From Massilia phosphatilytica (lineage in GTDB: Bacteria; Pseudomonadota; Gammaproteobacteria; Burkholderiales; Burkholderiaceae_D), in the NCBI RefSeq assembly GCF_002968015.1, contig NZ_PUIP01000009.1:248001-312000 (forward strand): a DNA stretch of 64,000 nt, written 5' to 3'. Made by a program: the position numbers and the translations under genes. Positions 37,386 to 45,772 of this stretch are shown here, piece after piece (the stretch's first letter is position 1; each line of letters opens with the position of its first letter). Below the pieces are notes generated by a model, which was given only the letters and a program-made list of their open reading frames with translations, was not told the DNA's origin and made no database searches.

Positions 37386-38222
37386 TCAGACAGCCGCGGC
37401 GCGACCCTCGTCAAGGAATTGCAGCAGCAAGCGGTTCACCTCGTCGGCCGCCGTCAATTGCAGCCAGTGGTCGGCCCCGCGGATGCGCTCGAAACGGAAC
37501 TCACCGTCGACGTAGTGCGCGGAGTCGCGCATCTGCTTTTCGCCCAGCGCCGGGTCGCGGTCGCTCCACAATCCCATCACGGGGACTTTCACCTGGCGGT
37601 GTCCGCGCGGCAGCGCCAGGCTCAGGTTGGCGCGGTAATAGTTCAAGGCGGCCGTCAGGCGGCCCGGCGGCGACAGGTCGCGCTTCCAGTGCTCGGCCTG
37701 GCCGGGCTCGTCCGTGAACTGGCGCATGATGAACCAGTCGGCCGCACGGAGCGTATGTTCCGCGATGCCCGGCATGATGAAGCCGAGGATATAGGTCATG
37801 CGCAAGCGCTGCAGGATGCCGGCGCGCGCGATGGCGTACGGGTGGCCGGTGGACATCGCCACGTAGCGGTGTACGCGTTCCGGCGCCAGCGCCGCGATCT
37901 GCCAGCCGATGATGCCGCCCCAGTCGTGGCCGACGAGGAAGACCTTGTCGATGTGCAGGGCGTCGAGCAGGCCCAGCACGTCGCCGCGCAGCTTGTCCAT
38001 CGTATAGTCGAAGACGCCGCCCGGCGCGTCGCTGCGGCCGTAGCCGCGCAGGTCCGGCGCCAGTACGCGAAAGCCCGCGGCGGCCAGTACCGGGACCTGC
38101 TTGCGCCAGACGAGGTGCGTGTCGGGAAAGCCGTGCAGCAGCAGCACGGCCGGTCCCTGCCCCGTCGTCGTCGTGTGGATGCGGATGCCGTTCACGTCCA
38201 GCATGAGGGAATCGTCGATCAC
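37386..38222 (-). CDS. Alpha/beta hydrolase (epoxide-hydrolase-like)
   Basis: 278 aa from a GTG start at 38222 with an AGGAGA ribosome-binding site. The GTG overlaps the livM-type stop codon (GTGA). Oxyanion region LLLHGFPDTHLVW, nucleophile motif VGHDWGGIIGW with Asp (epoxide hydrolase/dehalogenase type rather than Ser), acid region MGLWSDRDPALGE and terminal GADHWLQL. Tight coupling to the transporter suggests a role in metabolising the imported compound; this is inference. Confidence 0.83.
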   Translation of the reverse strand: MIDDSLMLDVNGIRIHTTTTGQGPAVLLLHGFPDTHLVWRKQVPVLAAAGFRVLAPDLRGYGRSDAPGGVFDYTMDKLRGDVLGLLDALHIDKVFLVGHDWGGIIGWQIAALAPERVHRYVAMSTGHPYAIARAGILQRLRMTYILGFIMPGIAEHTLRAADWFIMRQFTDEPGQAEHWKRDLSPPGRLTAALNYYRANLSLALPRGHRQVKVPVMGLWSDRDPALGEKQMRDSAHYVDGEFRFERIRGADHWLQLTAADEVNRLLLQFLDEGRAAAV

Positions 38223-39205
38223 GTCCGTCTCCTGGAAATCGAAGAACCGAGCACCGCCGCGATCTCGCCGACGATACCCCGACGGAACAACAACACGCAG
38301 GCAACAAAGATGAAGCCGGTGACGATGCCGACGGATTCTCCGAGTGATGCGAACCATTCTACATGCGTCGTCTCGGCGAGGAAGTTCCCCAGGTCTCCCA
38401 GCTTGTTTTCCAGCGCAACGATGAGGAAGGCGCCCAGGATGGGGCCCGCCAGTGTGCCCATGCCGCCGACCAGGGTCATCAGGATAACGAGGCCGGACAT
38501 CGTCCAGTGCACGTCCGTCAGCGTCTCGAAGCCGAGCACGACGGTCTTCGTCGCGCCCGCCAGGCCGGCCAGCGCGGCCGACAACACGAAGGCAACGAGT
38601 TTATAGCGGTCCACGTCATAGCCCAGGGAAATGGCACGCGCTTCGTTTTCCTTGATCGCCTTGAGGACTTGCCCGAACGGGGAATGCACCGTGCGCACGA
38701 TCAACGCGAAGCCGGCGATGCAGATCGCCAGCACGACGTAATACAAGGTGAGATCGTTGCCCAGGTCGACGCTGCCCAGCAGCTTGCCGCGCGGGACACC
38801 CTGCAGTCCGTCCTCACCATGCGTGAACGGCGCGCGCAGGGCGGCGAAATACACCATCTGCGCCAGCGCCAGGGTGATCATCGAAAAATAAATGCCCTGG
38901 CGGCGGATGGCCAGCAGTCCCATGATCAGACCCAGGGCCGCGGCCGCCAGCACGCCCAGCACGAGTGCTGCCTCGAACGGCAACCCGAGCACCGTCAGCG
39001 CGTGGCCCGTGATATAACCCGCGCCGCCGAAGAACGCCGCGTGGCCGAACGACAGCAACCCGGTGTAGCCGATCAGGAGGTTGAAGGCGCAGGCGAACAG
39101 GCCGAAGCACAGCAGCTTCATCAAAAAGACCGGGTAGCCGACGAACGGCGCCGCCAGCGCCACCAGCAAGGCGAGGCCGTAGCCGAGTGTTCTGTTCATG
39201 GTCAT
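38219..39205 (-). CDS. livM: Branched-chain-amino-acid-type ABC transporter permease (LivM-like)
   Basis: 328 aa, 8-10 hydrophobic helices. LivM-type signature: LIGYTGLLSFGHAAFFGGAGYITGHAL near the N-terminus and KAIKENEARAISLGYDVDRYKLVAFVLSAALAGLAGA in the middle. Inner-membrane partner of the LivH-like protein encoded 10 bp upstream. The substrate class (branched-chain amino acids, amides, urea or aromatic acids) is not fixed by these motifs. Confidence 0.87.
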   Translation of the reverse strand: MTMNRTLGYGLALLVALAAPFVGYPVFLMKLLCFGLFACAFNLLIGYTGLLSFGHAAFFGGAGYITGHALTVLGLPFEAALVLGVLAAAALGLIMGLLAIRRQGIYFSMITLALAQMVYFAALRAPFTHGEDGLQGVPRGKLLGSVDLGNDLTLYYVVLAICIAGFALIVRTVHSPFGQVLKAIKENEARAISLGYDVDRYKLVAFVLSAALAGLAGATKTVVLGFETLTDVHWTMSGLVILMTLVGGMGTLAGPILGAFLIVALENKLGDLGNFLAETTHVEWFASLGESVGIVTGFIFVACVLLFRRGIVGEIAAVLGSSISRRRT

Positions 39206-39215
39206 GATCGTGACC

Positions 39216-40100
39216 TCACTTTTCTTTGCCGAACAGGCCGGCGGGACGCAGCAGCAGCACGATTACCATCACGACGAACACGACGACTTCCGACGCTTCC
39301 GGGTAATACACGCGTGTCAGCCCCTCGATGACGCCCAGCGCCAGGCCCGTGACGACGGAGCCGAGAATGGAACCCATGCCGCCGATCACGACGACGGCGA
39401 ACACGACGATGATGAGATTGGAGCCCATCAGCGGCGTGACGTTGATGATGGGCGCCGCCAGCACGCCCGCAAAACCCGCCAGCGCGACGCCGAAGCCATA
39501 GGTCAATGTCACCATCAACGGGACGTTGACGCCGAACGCTTCGACCAGCTTCGGGTTTTCCGTGCCGGCACGCAGGTAGGCGCCGAGCCGCGTCTTTTCA
39601 ATCGTGAACCACGTCGCGAGGCACACGACGAGCGAGGCGAACACCACCCAGGCGCGGTAGTTCGGCAGGATCATGAAGCCAAGATCGGTGGCGCCGGACA
39701 GCGCTTCCGGCACGTCGAGGGTCTGGCCGGACACGCCGAAGAACGAGCGGAACAGGCCTTCCAGCAGCAGGGTGATGCCGAAGGTCAGCAGCAGGCCGTA
39801 CAGATGATCGAACCGGTAGAGCCAGCGCAGCATCGTCTTTTCGATCAGGATGCCGAACGCGCCGACGATCAGTGGCGCCAGCACGAGCATCGTCCAGTAG
39901 TTCAGCCCGAACGACGTGACGCCGATGTACGCGGCGAACGCGCCCATCATGTACAGCGCGCCGTGCGAGAAATTGATTACGTTGAGCAGGCCGAAGATGA
40001 CGGCCAGGCCGAGCGACAGCATCGCGTAGAACGAGCCGTTGACGAGGCCCAGCAGCAGCTGGCTCATCATCGCCTGCAGGGGGACGCCGAAAATTTCCAT
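39216..40100 (-). CDS. livH: Branched-chain-amino-acid-type ABC transporter permease (LivH-like)
   Basis: 294 aa, eight hydrophobic helices. Signature stretches: LLGLVNGSFYAMLSLGLAVIFGLLNVINFSHGALYMMGAF, and a C-terminal ALGVIEGLTRVYYPEASEVVVFVVMVIVLLLRPAGLFG. Forms the heteromeric channel with the LivM-like permease. Located between the binding-protein gene (61 bp) and the LivM-like gene (10 bp). Confidence 0.88.
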   Translation of the reverse strand: MEIFGVPLQAMMSQLLLGLVNGSFYAMLSLGLAVIFGLLNVINFSHGALYMMGAFAAYIGVTSFGLNYWTMLVLAPLIVGAFGILIEKTMLRWLYRFDHLYGLLLTFGITLLLEGLFRSFFGVSGQTLDVPEALSGATDLGFMILPNYRAWVVFASLVVCLATWFTIEKTRLGAYLRAGTENPKLVEAFGVNVPLMVTLTYGFGVALAGFAGVLAAPIINVTPLMGSNLIIVVFAVVVIGGMGSILGSVVTGLALGVIEGLTRVYYPEASEVVVFVVMVIVLLLRPAGLFGKEK

Positions 40101-40161
40101 GGGATCAGTCAGAAAACGACGGTGAAAAGCGGCGGCCGGCGCCAGCCGCCACGTGCTTACA

Positions 40162-41364
40162 TCACTTCCAGGCCGCGCACTTCGTCTCGGCCTTGGTCGT
40201 GTACGCCTGGGCGCCCGGGATCGTGGCCACGACCTTGTAGTAATCCCAGGGCACCTTCGACTCGGCCGGCGTTTTGACCTGCATCAGGTACATGTCGTGC
40301 ACCATGCGGCCGTCCGGACGGATCTCGCCATTCTTCGTAAACATGTCGTTGATCTTGGTCTTTTTCAGCTGGGCCATGACCTTGTCGCCATCGTCCGTAC
40401 CGATCGCCTTGACGGCGTTCAGGTAGTTCATCGCCGCGGAATAATCCGCCGCCTGCAGGGACGACGGTTCCTTCTTCATCTTCGCGAAGTATTTTTTCGC
40501 CCACGCGCGGGTGTCGTCGTTCATGTTCCAGTACCAGGCGTCCGTCAGGTACAGGCCCTGCGTCGTCGGCAGCCCCAGGGTGTGGATATCGTTGATGAAC
40601 ACGAGCAGGCCCGCGATCTTCATCTTGCCCATGAGGCCGAATTCCTTCGCCGCCTTGACGGAGTTGATGAAGTCGCCACCGGCGTTCGCCAGCCCCAGCA
40701 CTTGCGCTTTCGACGACTGCGCCTGCAGCAGGAACGACGAAAAATCGGATGCGCCCAGCGGGTGCTTGACGCTGCCGAGCACATTGCCGCCATTGGCTTT
40801 AATCACGTCCGTCGTGTCCTTTTCCAGCGACTGGCCGAACGCGTAGTCGGCCGTGAGGAAATACCAGCTCTTGCCGCCCTGCTTCACGATCGTGGCGCCC
40901 GTGCCGCGGGCGAGCGCGACCGTGTCATAGGCGTAGTGCACAGTGTACGGCGAGCACTGTTCGTTGGTCAGTTGCGCACTGCCGGAACCGATGGCGATGA
41001 ACACTTTTTTCTTTTCCGCCGCCACCTTGGCCATGGCGAGGGCGGCACCGGAATTCGTGCCGCCGATCAGCATGTCGACGCCCTGCTGGTCGAACCATTC
41101 CCTCGCCTTGCTGGCGGCGATGTCGGGCTTGTTCTGGTGGTCCGCGACGATGAACTGGATTTTTTTACCATTGATGGCACCGCCCGCATCCGCGATCGCC
41201 ATGCGCACGGCTTCGGCGCCGCCATTGCCGTCGATGTCGGAATACACGCCCGATAAATCCGTGATCATGCCGATCTTGATGGTATCGCCCGAGATCTGGG
41301 CCTGCGCCGGCATGGACAAGCCGGCCGCGAAGGTGGCGGCGGCAAAGGCAATCGCTGTTTTCAT
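40162..41364 (-). CDS. Periplasmic substrate-binding protein of the Liv-type ABC transporter
   Basis: About 400 aa from the ATG at 41364 with a GGAGA ribosome-binding site; signal peptide MKTAIAFAAATFAAGLSMPAQA. Type I periplasmic-binding fold: IKIGMITDLSGVYSDIDGNGG, FIVADHQNKPDIAASKAREWF, GGTNSGAALAMAKVAAEKKKVFIAIGSGS. C-terminal KCAAWK. The ligand is unknown; the binding-site pattern resembles a group often annotated for amides or aromatic acids, but I cannot decide. Confidence 0.85.
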   Translation of the reverse strand: MKTAIAFAAATFAAGLSMPAQAQISGDTIKIGMITDLSGVYSDIDGNGGAEAVRMAIADAGGAINGKKIQFIVADHQNKPDIAASKAREWFDQQGVDMLIGGTNSGAALAMAKVAAEKKKVFIAIGSGSAQLTNEQCSPYTVHYAYDTVALARGTGATIVKQGGKSWYFLTADYAFGQSLEKDTTDVIKANGGNVLGSVKHPLGASDFSSFLLQAQSSKAQVLGLANAGGDFINSVKAAKEFGLMGKMKIAGLLVFINDIHTLGLPTTQGLYLTDAWYWNMNDDTRAWAKKYFAKMKKEPSSLQAADYSAAMNYLNAVKAIGTDDGDKVMAQLKKTKINDMFTKNGEIRPDGRMVHDMYLMQVKTPAESKVPWDYYKVVATIPGAQAYTTKAETKCAAWK

Positions 41365-41384
41365 GTGGTCTCCGTTGTCGATGA

Positions 41385-42092
41385 TCAAACGCCCAGCAGC
41401 TCGGTCAGTGCCGGCATGCTGGCCTGCAGCTCCGCGGCCGCGATCGTCGTGACGATGCGGCCGTGTTCCATGACGTAAAACCGGTCCGCCAGCGGCGCCG
41501 CGAACCGGAAATTCTGTTCCACCATGACGATCGTGTAGCCCTTCGCCTTGAGCGTCGTGATCATCCGCGCCAGCGCCTGCACGATCACGGGGGCCAGCCC
41601 TTCCGAGATCTCGTCCAGCAGCAGCAGGCGCGCGCCCGTGCGGAGGATGCGCGCCACGGCCAGCATCTGCTGCTCGCCGCCGGACAGTCGCGTCCCCTGG
41701 CTGTGGCGCCGTTCGTACAAATTCGGGAACATCTCATAGATCTCGGCGACGCTCATGCCGGCGTCGCTGCCGGCCAGCTTGGGCGGCAACATGAGGTTTT
41801 CCTCGGTCGACAGCGACGCGAAAATGCCGCGCTCTTCCGGGCAATAGCCGATGCCGAGGTGGGCGATGCGGTGCGTGGGCAGGCGGATCGCCTCGACGCC
41901 ATCGACCTTGATCGATCCGGTGCGCGCGCCCGTCAGGCCCATGATGGCGCGCAAGGTGGTCGTGCGGCCTGCCCCGTTGCGGCCCAGCAGGGTGACGACC
42001 TCGCCCGGCTGCACGGACAGACTGACGCCGTGCAGGATGTGCGATTCGCCATACCAGGCTTGCAGGTTCTCGATCTCCAGTGCCGGCGTCAT
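41385..42092 (-). CDS. livF: ABC transporter ATP-binding protein (LivF-like) with variant Walker A
   Basis: 235 aa from the ATG at 42092, which overlaps the livG stop (ATGA). Walker A reads LLGRNGAGRTTT, Arg in place of the normally essential Lys; signature LSGGEQQMLAVAR; Walker B LLLLDEISEG, where most LivF proteins have DEPTEG. All other family features (YCPEERGIFASLSTEENL, VEQNFRFAAPLADRFYVMEHG) are intact. I recall the Arg variant in other Burkholderiales LivF-like proteins, so it may be a conserved subfamily trait rather than a loss. It would pair with the canonical LivG ATPase. Confidence 0.85.
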   Translation of the reverse strand: MTPALEIENLQAWYGESHILHGVSLSVQPGEVVTLLGRNGAGRTTTLRAIMGLTGARTGSIKVDGVEAIRLPTHRIAHLGIGYCPEERGIFASLSTEENLMLPPKLAGSDAGMSVAEIYEMFPNLYERRHSQGTRLSGGEQQMLAVARILRTGARLLLLDEISEGLAPVIVQALARMITTLKAKGYTIVMVEQNFRFAAPLADRFYVMEHGRIVTTIAAAELQASMPALTELLGV

Positions 42093-42862
42093 CCGTGCGC
42101 TCCCGCCAGGTTGTTGTCGGCGCTGCCCATATACGCTTCGATCACCTGCGGATTGCGCGACACGTCCGCGTAACTGCCTTCCGCCAGCACGGCGCCCCGC
42201 TGCAGCACGGAGATGCGGTCGCAGATGCCGGACACGACGTTCATATTGTGTTCCACCATCAGGATCGTGCGGCCGCTCGAGACTTTCTTGATCAGTTCCG
42301 TCACGCGGTGCACGTCTTCGTGGCCCATGCCCTGCGTCGGTTCGTCCAGCAGCATGAGTTCCGGCTCCATGCCGAGCGTCGTGGCGATCTCGAGCGCGCG
42401 CTTGCGGCCGTACGGCAGGTCGGCCGTGATGGTGTCGGCGAATCCGGCCAGGTCGACTTCCGCCAGCAAGGCCATGGCGCGGTCGTTGAGCTGGTTCAAG
42501 GTGTTTTCGCTGCGCCAGAAGTAATAACTGGTGCCGAGGGCACGCTGCAGGCCGATGCGCACGTTTTCCAGAACGGTGAGATGAGGAAACACGGCCGAGA
42601 TCTGGAACGAGCGGATGATGCCCCTGCGCGCGATCTGCGCGGGTTTCAACGGGGTGATGTCGGTGCCATTGAACAGGATGCGGCCGGCGGATGGCGACAG
42701 AAATTTCGTCAGCAGGTTGAAGCACGTCGTCTTGCCGGCGCCATTGGGTCCGATGAGCGCGTGGATATGGCCGCGCTGCACCTGCAGACTCACCTGGTTG
42801 ACGGCCGTAAAACCCTTGAATTCCTTCGTCAGATCACGTGTTTCCAGAATGACGTCCGGCAT
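42089..42862 (-). CDS. livG: ABC transporter ATP-binding protein (LivG-like)
   Basis: 257 aa from the ATG at 42862 (GGGGAG ribosome-binding site). Canonical Walker A ALIGPNGAGKTTCFNLL, LivG-type insert DITPLKPAQIARRGIIRSFQISAVFPHLTVLENVRIGLQ, Walker B PELMLLDEPTQGMG, and H-switch VEHNMNVVSGICDRI. The signature region is divergent (YGRKRALEIATTLG), as usual in LivG. First gene of the livGF-binding protein-livHM-hydrolase series, 95 bp after the GMC oxidoreductase. Confidence 0.88.
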   Translation of the reverse strand: MPDVILETRDLTKEFKGFTAVNQVSLQVQRGHIHALIGPNGAGKTTCFNLLTKFLSPSAGRILFNGTDITPLKPAQIARRGIIRSFQISAVFPHLTVLENVRIGLQRALGTSYYFWRSENTLNQLNDRAMALLAEVDLAGFADTITADLPYGRKRALEIATTLGMEPELMLLDEPTQGMGHEDVHRVTELIKKVSSGRTILMVEHNMNVVSGICDRISVLQRGAVLAEGSYADVSRNPQVIEAYMGSADNNLAGAHG

Positions 42863-42957
42863 TGCGTCTCCCCGCTTTCGTCGATTCAAGCTTTACAAAT
42901 CATACACACTTTTGGAACTCGTCAAGATACAGCACGCGCCCAGCGTATCGCCCTGCG

Positions 42958-44622
42958 CTACGTCATGACGGCGCGCAAACCCGGTGTGCAAATTTGCGCA
43001 GCCCACTCGCGCTCGATCAGCTGCGCCGTCTTTTCCGCGATCATCAACGTGGGAGCGTTCGTGTTGCCGGACGTGATCGTCGGCATGATCGACGCATCGA
43101 CGACCCGCAGTCCTTTGACGCCTTTCACCCGCAGTTCGCTGTCGACGACAGCGAGCGGATCGTCCGTTCTCCCCATGCGGCAAGTGCCGACGGGGTGGAA
43201 AATCGTCGTGCCGATGAGGCTGGCCGCTTCCGCCAGTTCGTCTTCCGTGCGGTAATGCGGACCCGGTTTGAATTCTTCCGGCCGGTATCTGGACAGCGCG
43301 GGCGCCGCGACGATGCGCCGGGTCAACGCCAGCGCATCGGCTGCGACCTTGCGGTCTTCCGGCGTGCTGAGGTAGTTCGGGGATATCTTCGGCGGCGCGT
43401 AGCTGTCGCCCGCCGCCAACCGGACGTGGCCCCGCGCCGTCGGCCGCAGGTTGCACACGCTGGCCGTAAAGGCTGGAAAACCGTGCAGCGGATCGCCGAA
43501 CTTTTCCAGGGACAGCGGCTGCACGTGGTATTCGAGGTTCGGCGTCGCCTGGCCGGGATCGGACCGGGCGAACGCACCCAGCTGCGATGGCGCCATCGAC
43601 ATCGGCCCGCTCTGGAACAGCAGATATTGCACGCCAATTTTTGCCTTGCCGTACCAGGACGCGGCGCTCGTATTGAGCGAGCGGGCGCCCGTGATGCGGT
43701 AGACCATGCGCAGCTGTAAATGATCCTGCAAATTTTCACCGACACCGGGCGCAGCGACGACGGGTGTGATCCCGTGTCGATGTAACAAGTCCGCCGGTCC
43801 GATGCCGGACAACTGCAGGATGTGCGGCGAGCCGATGGCGCCGGCGGCCAGCAGGGTTTCGCGGCGCGCCGTGGCCGTGAACGCCCGCCCGCCGCCCGTG
43901 AATTGCACGCCGCGGCAGATCGCCCCCTGCTCTGTCTGCCCGATCAACAGCTTTTCGACGTGACAACCCGTCATGATCGTCAGGTTCGGTCGCGTGGAAG
44001 CCGGTTTAAGAAACGCTTTCGCCGTATTCAGCCGGATGCCGCGCCGTTGATTGACTTCGAAATAGGCACAGCCTTCGTTATCGCCGCCGTTGAAATCGTC
44101 CACTTTCGGGATGCCGGTCTGGTGAGCCGCTTCCCGGAACGCGTCGAGGATTTCCCACGACAGCCGCTGGCGCTCCACTCTCCACTCGCCGCCGCTGCCG
44201 TGGATGGCGCTGGCGCCGCCGTGGTGGTCTTCGCTTGCCTTGAAAATGGGCAGGACGTTATCCCAGCGCCAGGATGGATCGCCCGTGATGGCGGCCCAGC
44301 GGTCATAGTCGCCGGCCTGGCCGCGCATGTAGATCATGCCATTGATCGATGAACTGCCGCCCAAGACTTTTCCACGTGGGTAGATCAGCGATCGCCCTGC
44401 GAGACCGGGATCCGCTTCCGTTTTGAACAGCCAGTCCGTGCGCGGGTTGCCGATGCAGTACAGATAACCGACGGGAATATGAATCCACAGGTAGTCGTCC
44501 TTGCCGCCGGCCTCGATCAGCAGTACGTGCACGTCGGACCTGCGCGTCAGACGGTTGGCCAGCACGCAGCCGGCGGTACCAGCCCCGACGATGATGACAT
44601 CGAATTCCCCTGCGGACTCCAT
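42958..44622 (-). CDS. GMC-family FAD oxidoreductase (choline-dehydrogenase-like)
   Basis: 554 aa from the ATG at 44622 with a GAGG ribosome-binding site. FAD ADP-binding motif DVIIVGAGTAGCVLANRLT, PROSITE-type regions GKVLGGSSSINGMIYMRGQAGDYDRWA and GAIGSPHILQLSGIGP, and catalytic region TIFHPVGTCRMGR plus VDASIMPTITSGNTNAPTLMIAEK at the C-terminus. Oxidises alcohols; the substrate is unknown. Same strand as and directly upstream of the Liv-type transporter, so it may act on what that system imports. Its 5' side faces the candidate oriC. Confidence 0.87.
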   Translation of the reverse strand: MESAGEFDVIIVGAGTAGCVLANRLTRRSDVHVLLIEAGGKDDYLWIHIPVGYLYCIGNPRTDWLFKTEADPGLAGRSLIYPRGKVLGGSSSINGMIYMRGQAGDYDRWAAITGDPSWRWDNVLPIFKASEDHHGGASAIHGSGGEWRVERQRLSWEILDAFREAAHQTGIPKVDDFNGGDNEGCAYFEVNQRRGIRLNTAKAFLKPASTRPNLTIMTGCHVEKLLIGQTEQGAICRGVQFTGGGRAFTATARRETLLAAGAIGSPHILQLSGIGPADLLHRHGITPVVAAPGVGENLQDHLQLRMVYRITGARSLNTSAASWYGKAKIGVQYLLFQSGPMSMAPSQLGAFARSDPGQATPNLEYHVQPLSLEKFGDPLHGFPAFTASVCNLRPTARGHVRLAAGDSYAPPKISPNYLSTPEDRKVAADALALTRRIVAAPALSRYRPEEFKPGPHYRTEDELAEAASLIGTTIFHPVGTCRMGRTDDPLAVVDSELRVKGVKGLRVVDASIMPTITSGNTNAPTLMIAEKTAQLIEREWAAQICTPGLRAVMT

Positions 44623-44691
44623 GGACCCTCGCATCGTGATTCGTTCAAGCAAGCTTACCAGATGATCAACCTCAACACGGCATCTCTGGAC

Positions 44692-44887
44692 TGTGGATAA
44701 ACGTATGAATATCCACAGGTACGGAATGTGAGGAAGATCGATTTTTCGCACAGTCCGGATTTTTATCCAGTTTTGCCACAAGGCACATACAAGACCAGCC
44801 CACCGCCTTATGCGAACCGTAAACGTTTGATGTTGTGGACAAAACCCGGCTTATCCACAGAAGAGTGGCACCGTTAACTATTACCAT
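44692..44887 (+). repeat. Origin repeat unit 1
   Basis: Begins with an inverted DnaA-box pair (TGTGGATAA, 8-nt gap, ATATCCACA), then CGTAAAC, then a second pair (TGTGGACAA, TTATCCACA), and ends GTTAACTATTACCAT (44873-44887). Confidence 0.75.
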
Positions 44888-45056
44888 TATTCTGTATACA
44901 AGCTTTTGGTTGTAAACCTGACGACGCGTTTCGAACGCAGGCTGTCCTGCCGAAAAAAAAATTTCCCGACTCCGGACACGAACGCGACTTCAACACCTGC
45001 ACGACGTCGACCAGGCTGGCTTCCAGCAGCACCGAACACGCTATTTCTGTCCCTTT

Positions 45057-45252
45057 TGTGGATAAGCTACTGAATATCCACAGGATCGAATGTGCGAAAC
45101 CGCTCACCAACGCGACGGCAAATTTTTTGTCCAGTTTTGGTCCCCGCCAAAAACAAGGTTTGTTCGACCGCTTCCGGCACACGTAAACCCTTGAGCTTGT
45201 GGAAAAAATCCCATTTATCCACAGTTCAGGCGGCGTTTACTATCACTACCAT
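45057..45252 (+). repeat. Origin repeat unit 2
   Basis: Same order as unit 1: TGTGGATAA, ATATCCACA, CGTAAACCCTTGA, TGTGGAAAA, TTATCCACA, ending with the 18-mer GTTTACTATCACTACCAT (45235-45252), which is identical in unit 3. Confidence 0.78.
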
Positions 45253-45477
45253 CCTTTCTTTCTATCCAAGTTAACTAAAGAGGGAAAAGTCGCCGGAACG
45301 CGAACACCCTGTGTTTTGCAAAAAAAAAAAGAGGTCGGTCACTGCAGCGTCCAGATGCTGACGCAGGCACTGCTCGACCTCAGTCTTGTCTACAGAAAGA
45401 ACGACGTACCGAACGTTGCATCCAGAACAACGTCTGCATCCTGCAAGCAGATTGTCTGCAGACAAAACCAGCTCGAG

Positions 45478-45673
45478 TGTGGAAAAGCACCTGCATATCC
45501 ACAGGAGCAGATGTGCAGAACAGCCGCTTTTTCTGCTCGCCCGCTTTTTGTCCAACATCGGTCCAGCATCGATACAATGCTTGTCCAACCGATCCGGGAG
45601 CGCGTAAACCGTTGACGCTGTAGACAAATTCGGTCTTATCCACAGACAGGAGCGCGTTTACTATCACTACCAT
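45478..45673 (+). repeat. Origin repeat unit 3
   Basis: TGTGGAAAA, ATATCCACA, CGTAAACCGTTGA, a degenerate TGTAGACAA, a perfect TTATCCACA, then GTTTACTATCACTACCAT (45656-45673). Followed at once by the AT-rich tract 45674-45710 that could serve as unwinding element. Confidence 0.78.
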
Positions 45674-45772
45674 TTTTTATATACATCTTTGTTTTATTAA
45701 GACAAAAACAGCGGGAACAGCGTGAACAAACCGCCAGAACCGGCCGTCAACCATCCAGAACAGGGCTGAAAC

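Larger units (their letters stand above)
44623..45772. other. Candidate chromosomal replication origin (oriC): three tandem DnaA-box units
   Basis: 1.15 kb without a credible gene. Perfect TTATCCACA boxes: 44692-44700 (-), 44851-44859 (+), 45057-45065 (-), 45215-45223 (+), 45636-45644 (+). Near boxes: ATATCCACA at 44709-44717, 45074-45082 and 45495-45503; TTTTCCACA (-) at 45198-45206 and 45478-45486; TTGTCCACA (-) at 44834-44842. They repeat in one order with offsets of about 364 and 421 bp, so the region is a triplication. Each unit ends in a GTTWACTATYAC-like block; the last runs into an AT-rich tract. parS/parAB lie 8-13 kb to the left, and the genes on that side all read away. dnaA is not in the window. 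Confidence 0.75.

Noticed and set aside
44950..45332. Poly-A runs at about 44953-44961 and 45320-45331 as terminators
   Set aside because: No stem of useful length precedes either run.
44874..45673. Short minus-strand open frames inside the candidate oriC (102, 118 and 97 codons)
   Set aside because: They run through the DnaA-box repeats, lack ribosome-binding sites and family resemblance, and similar frames recur only because the DNA is repeated.
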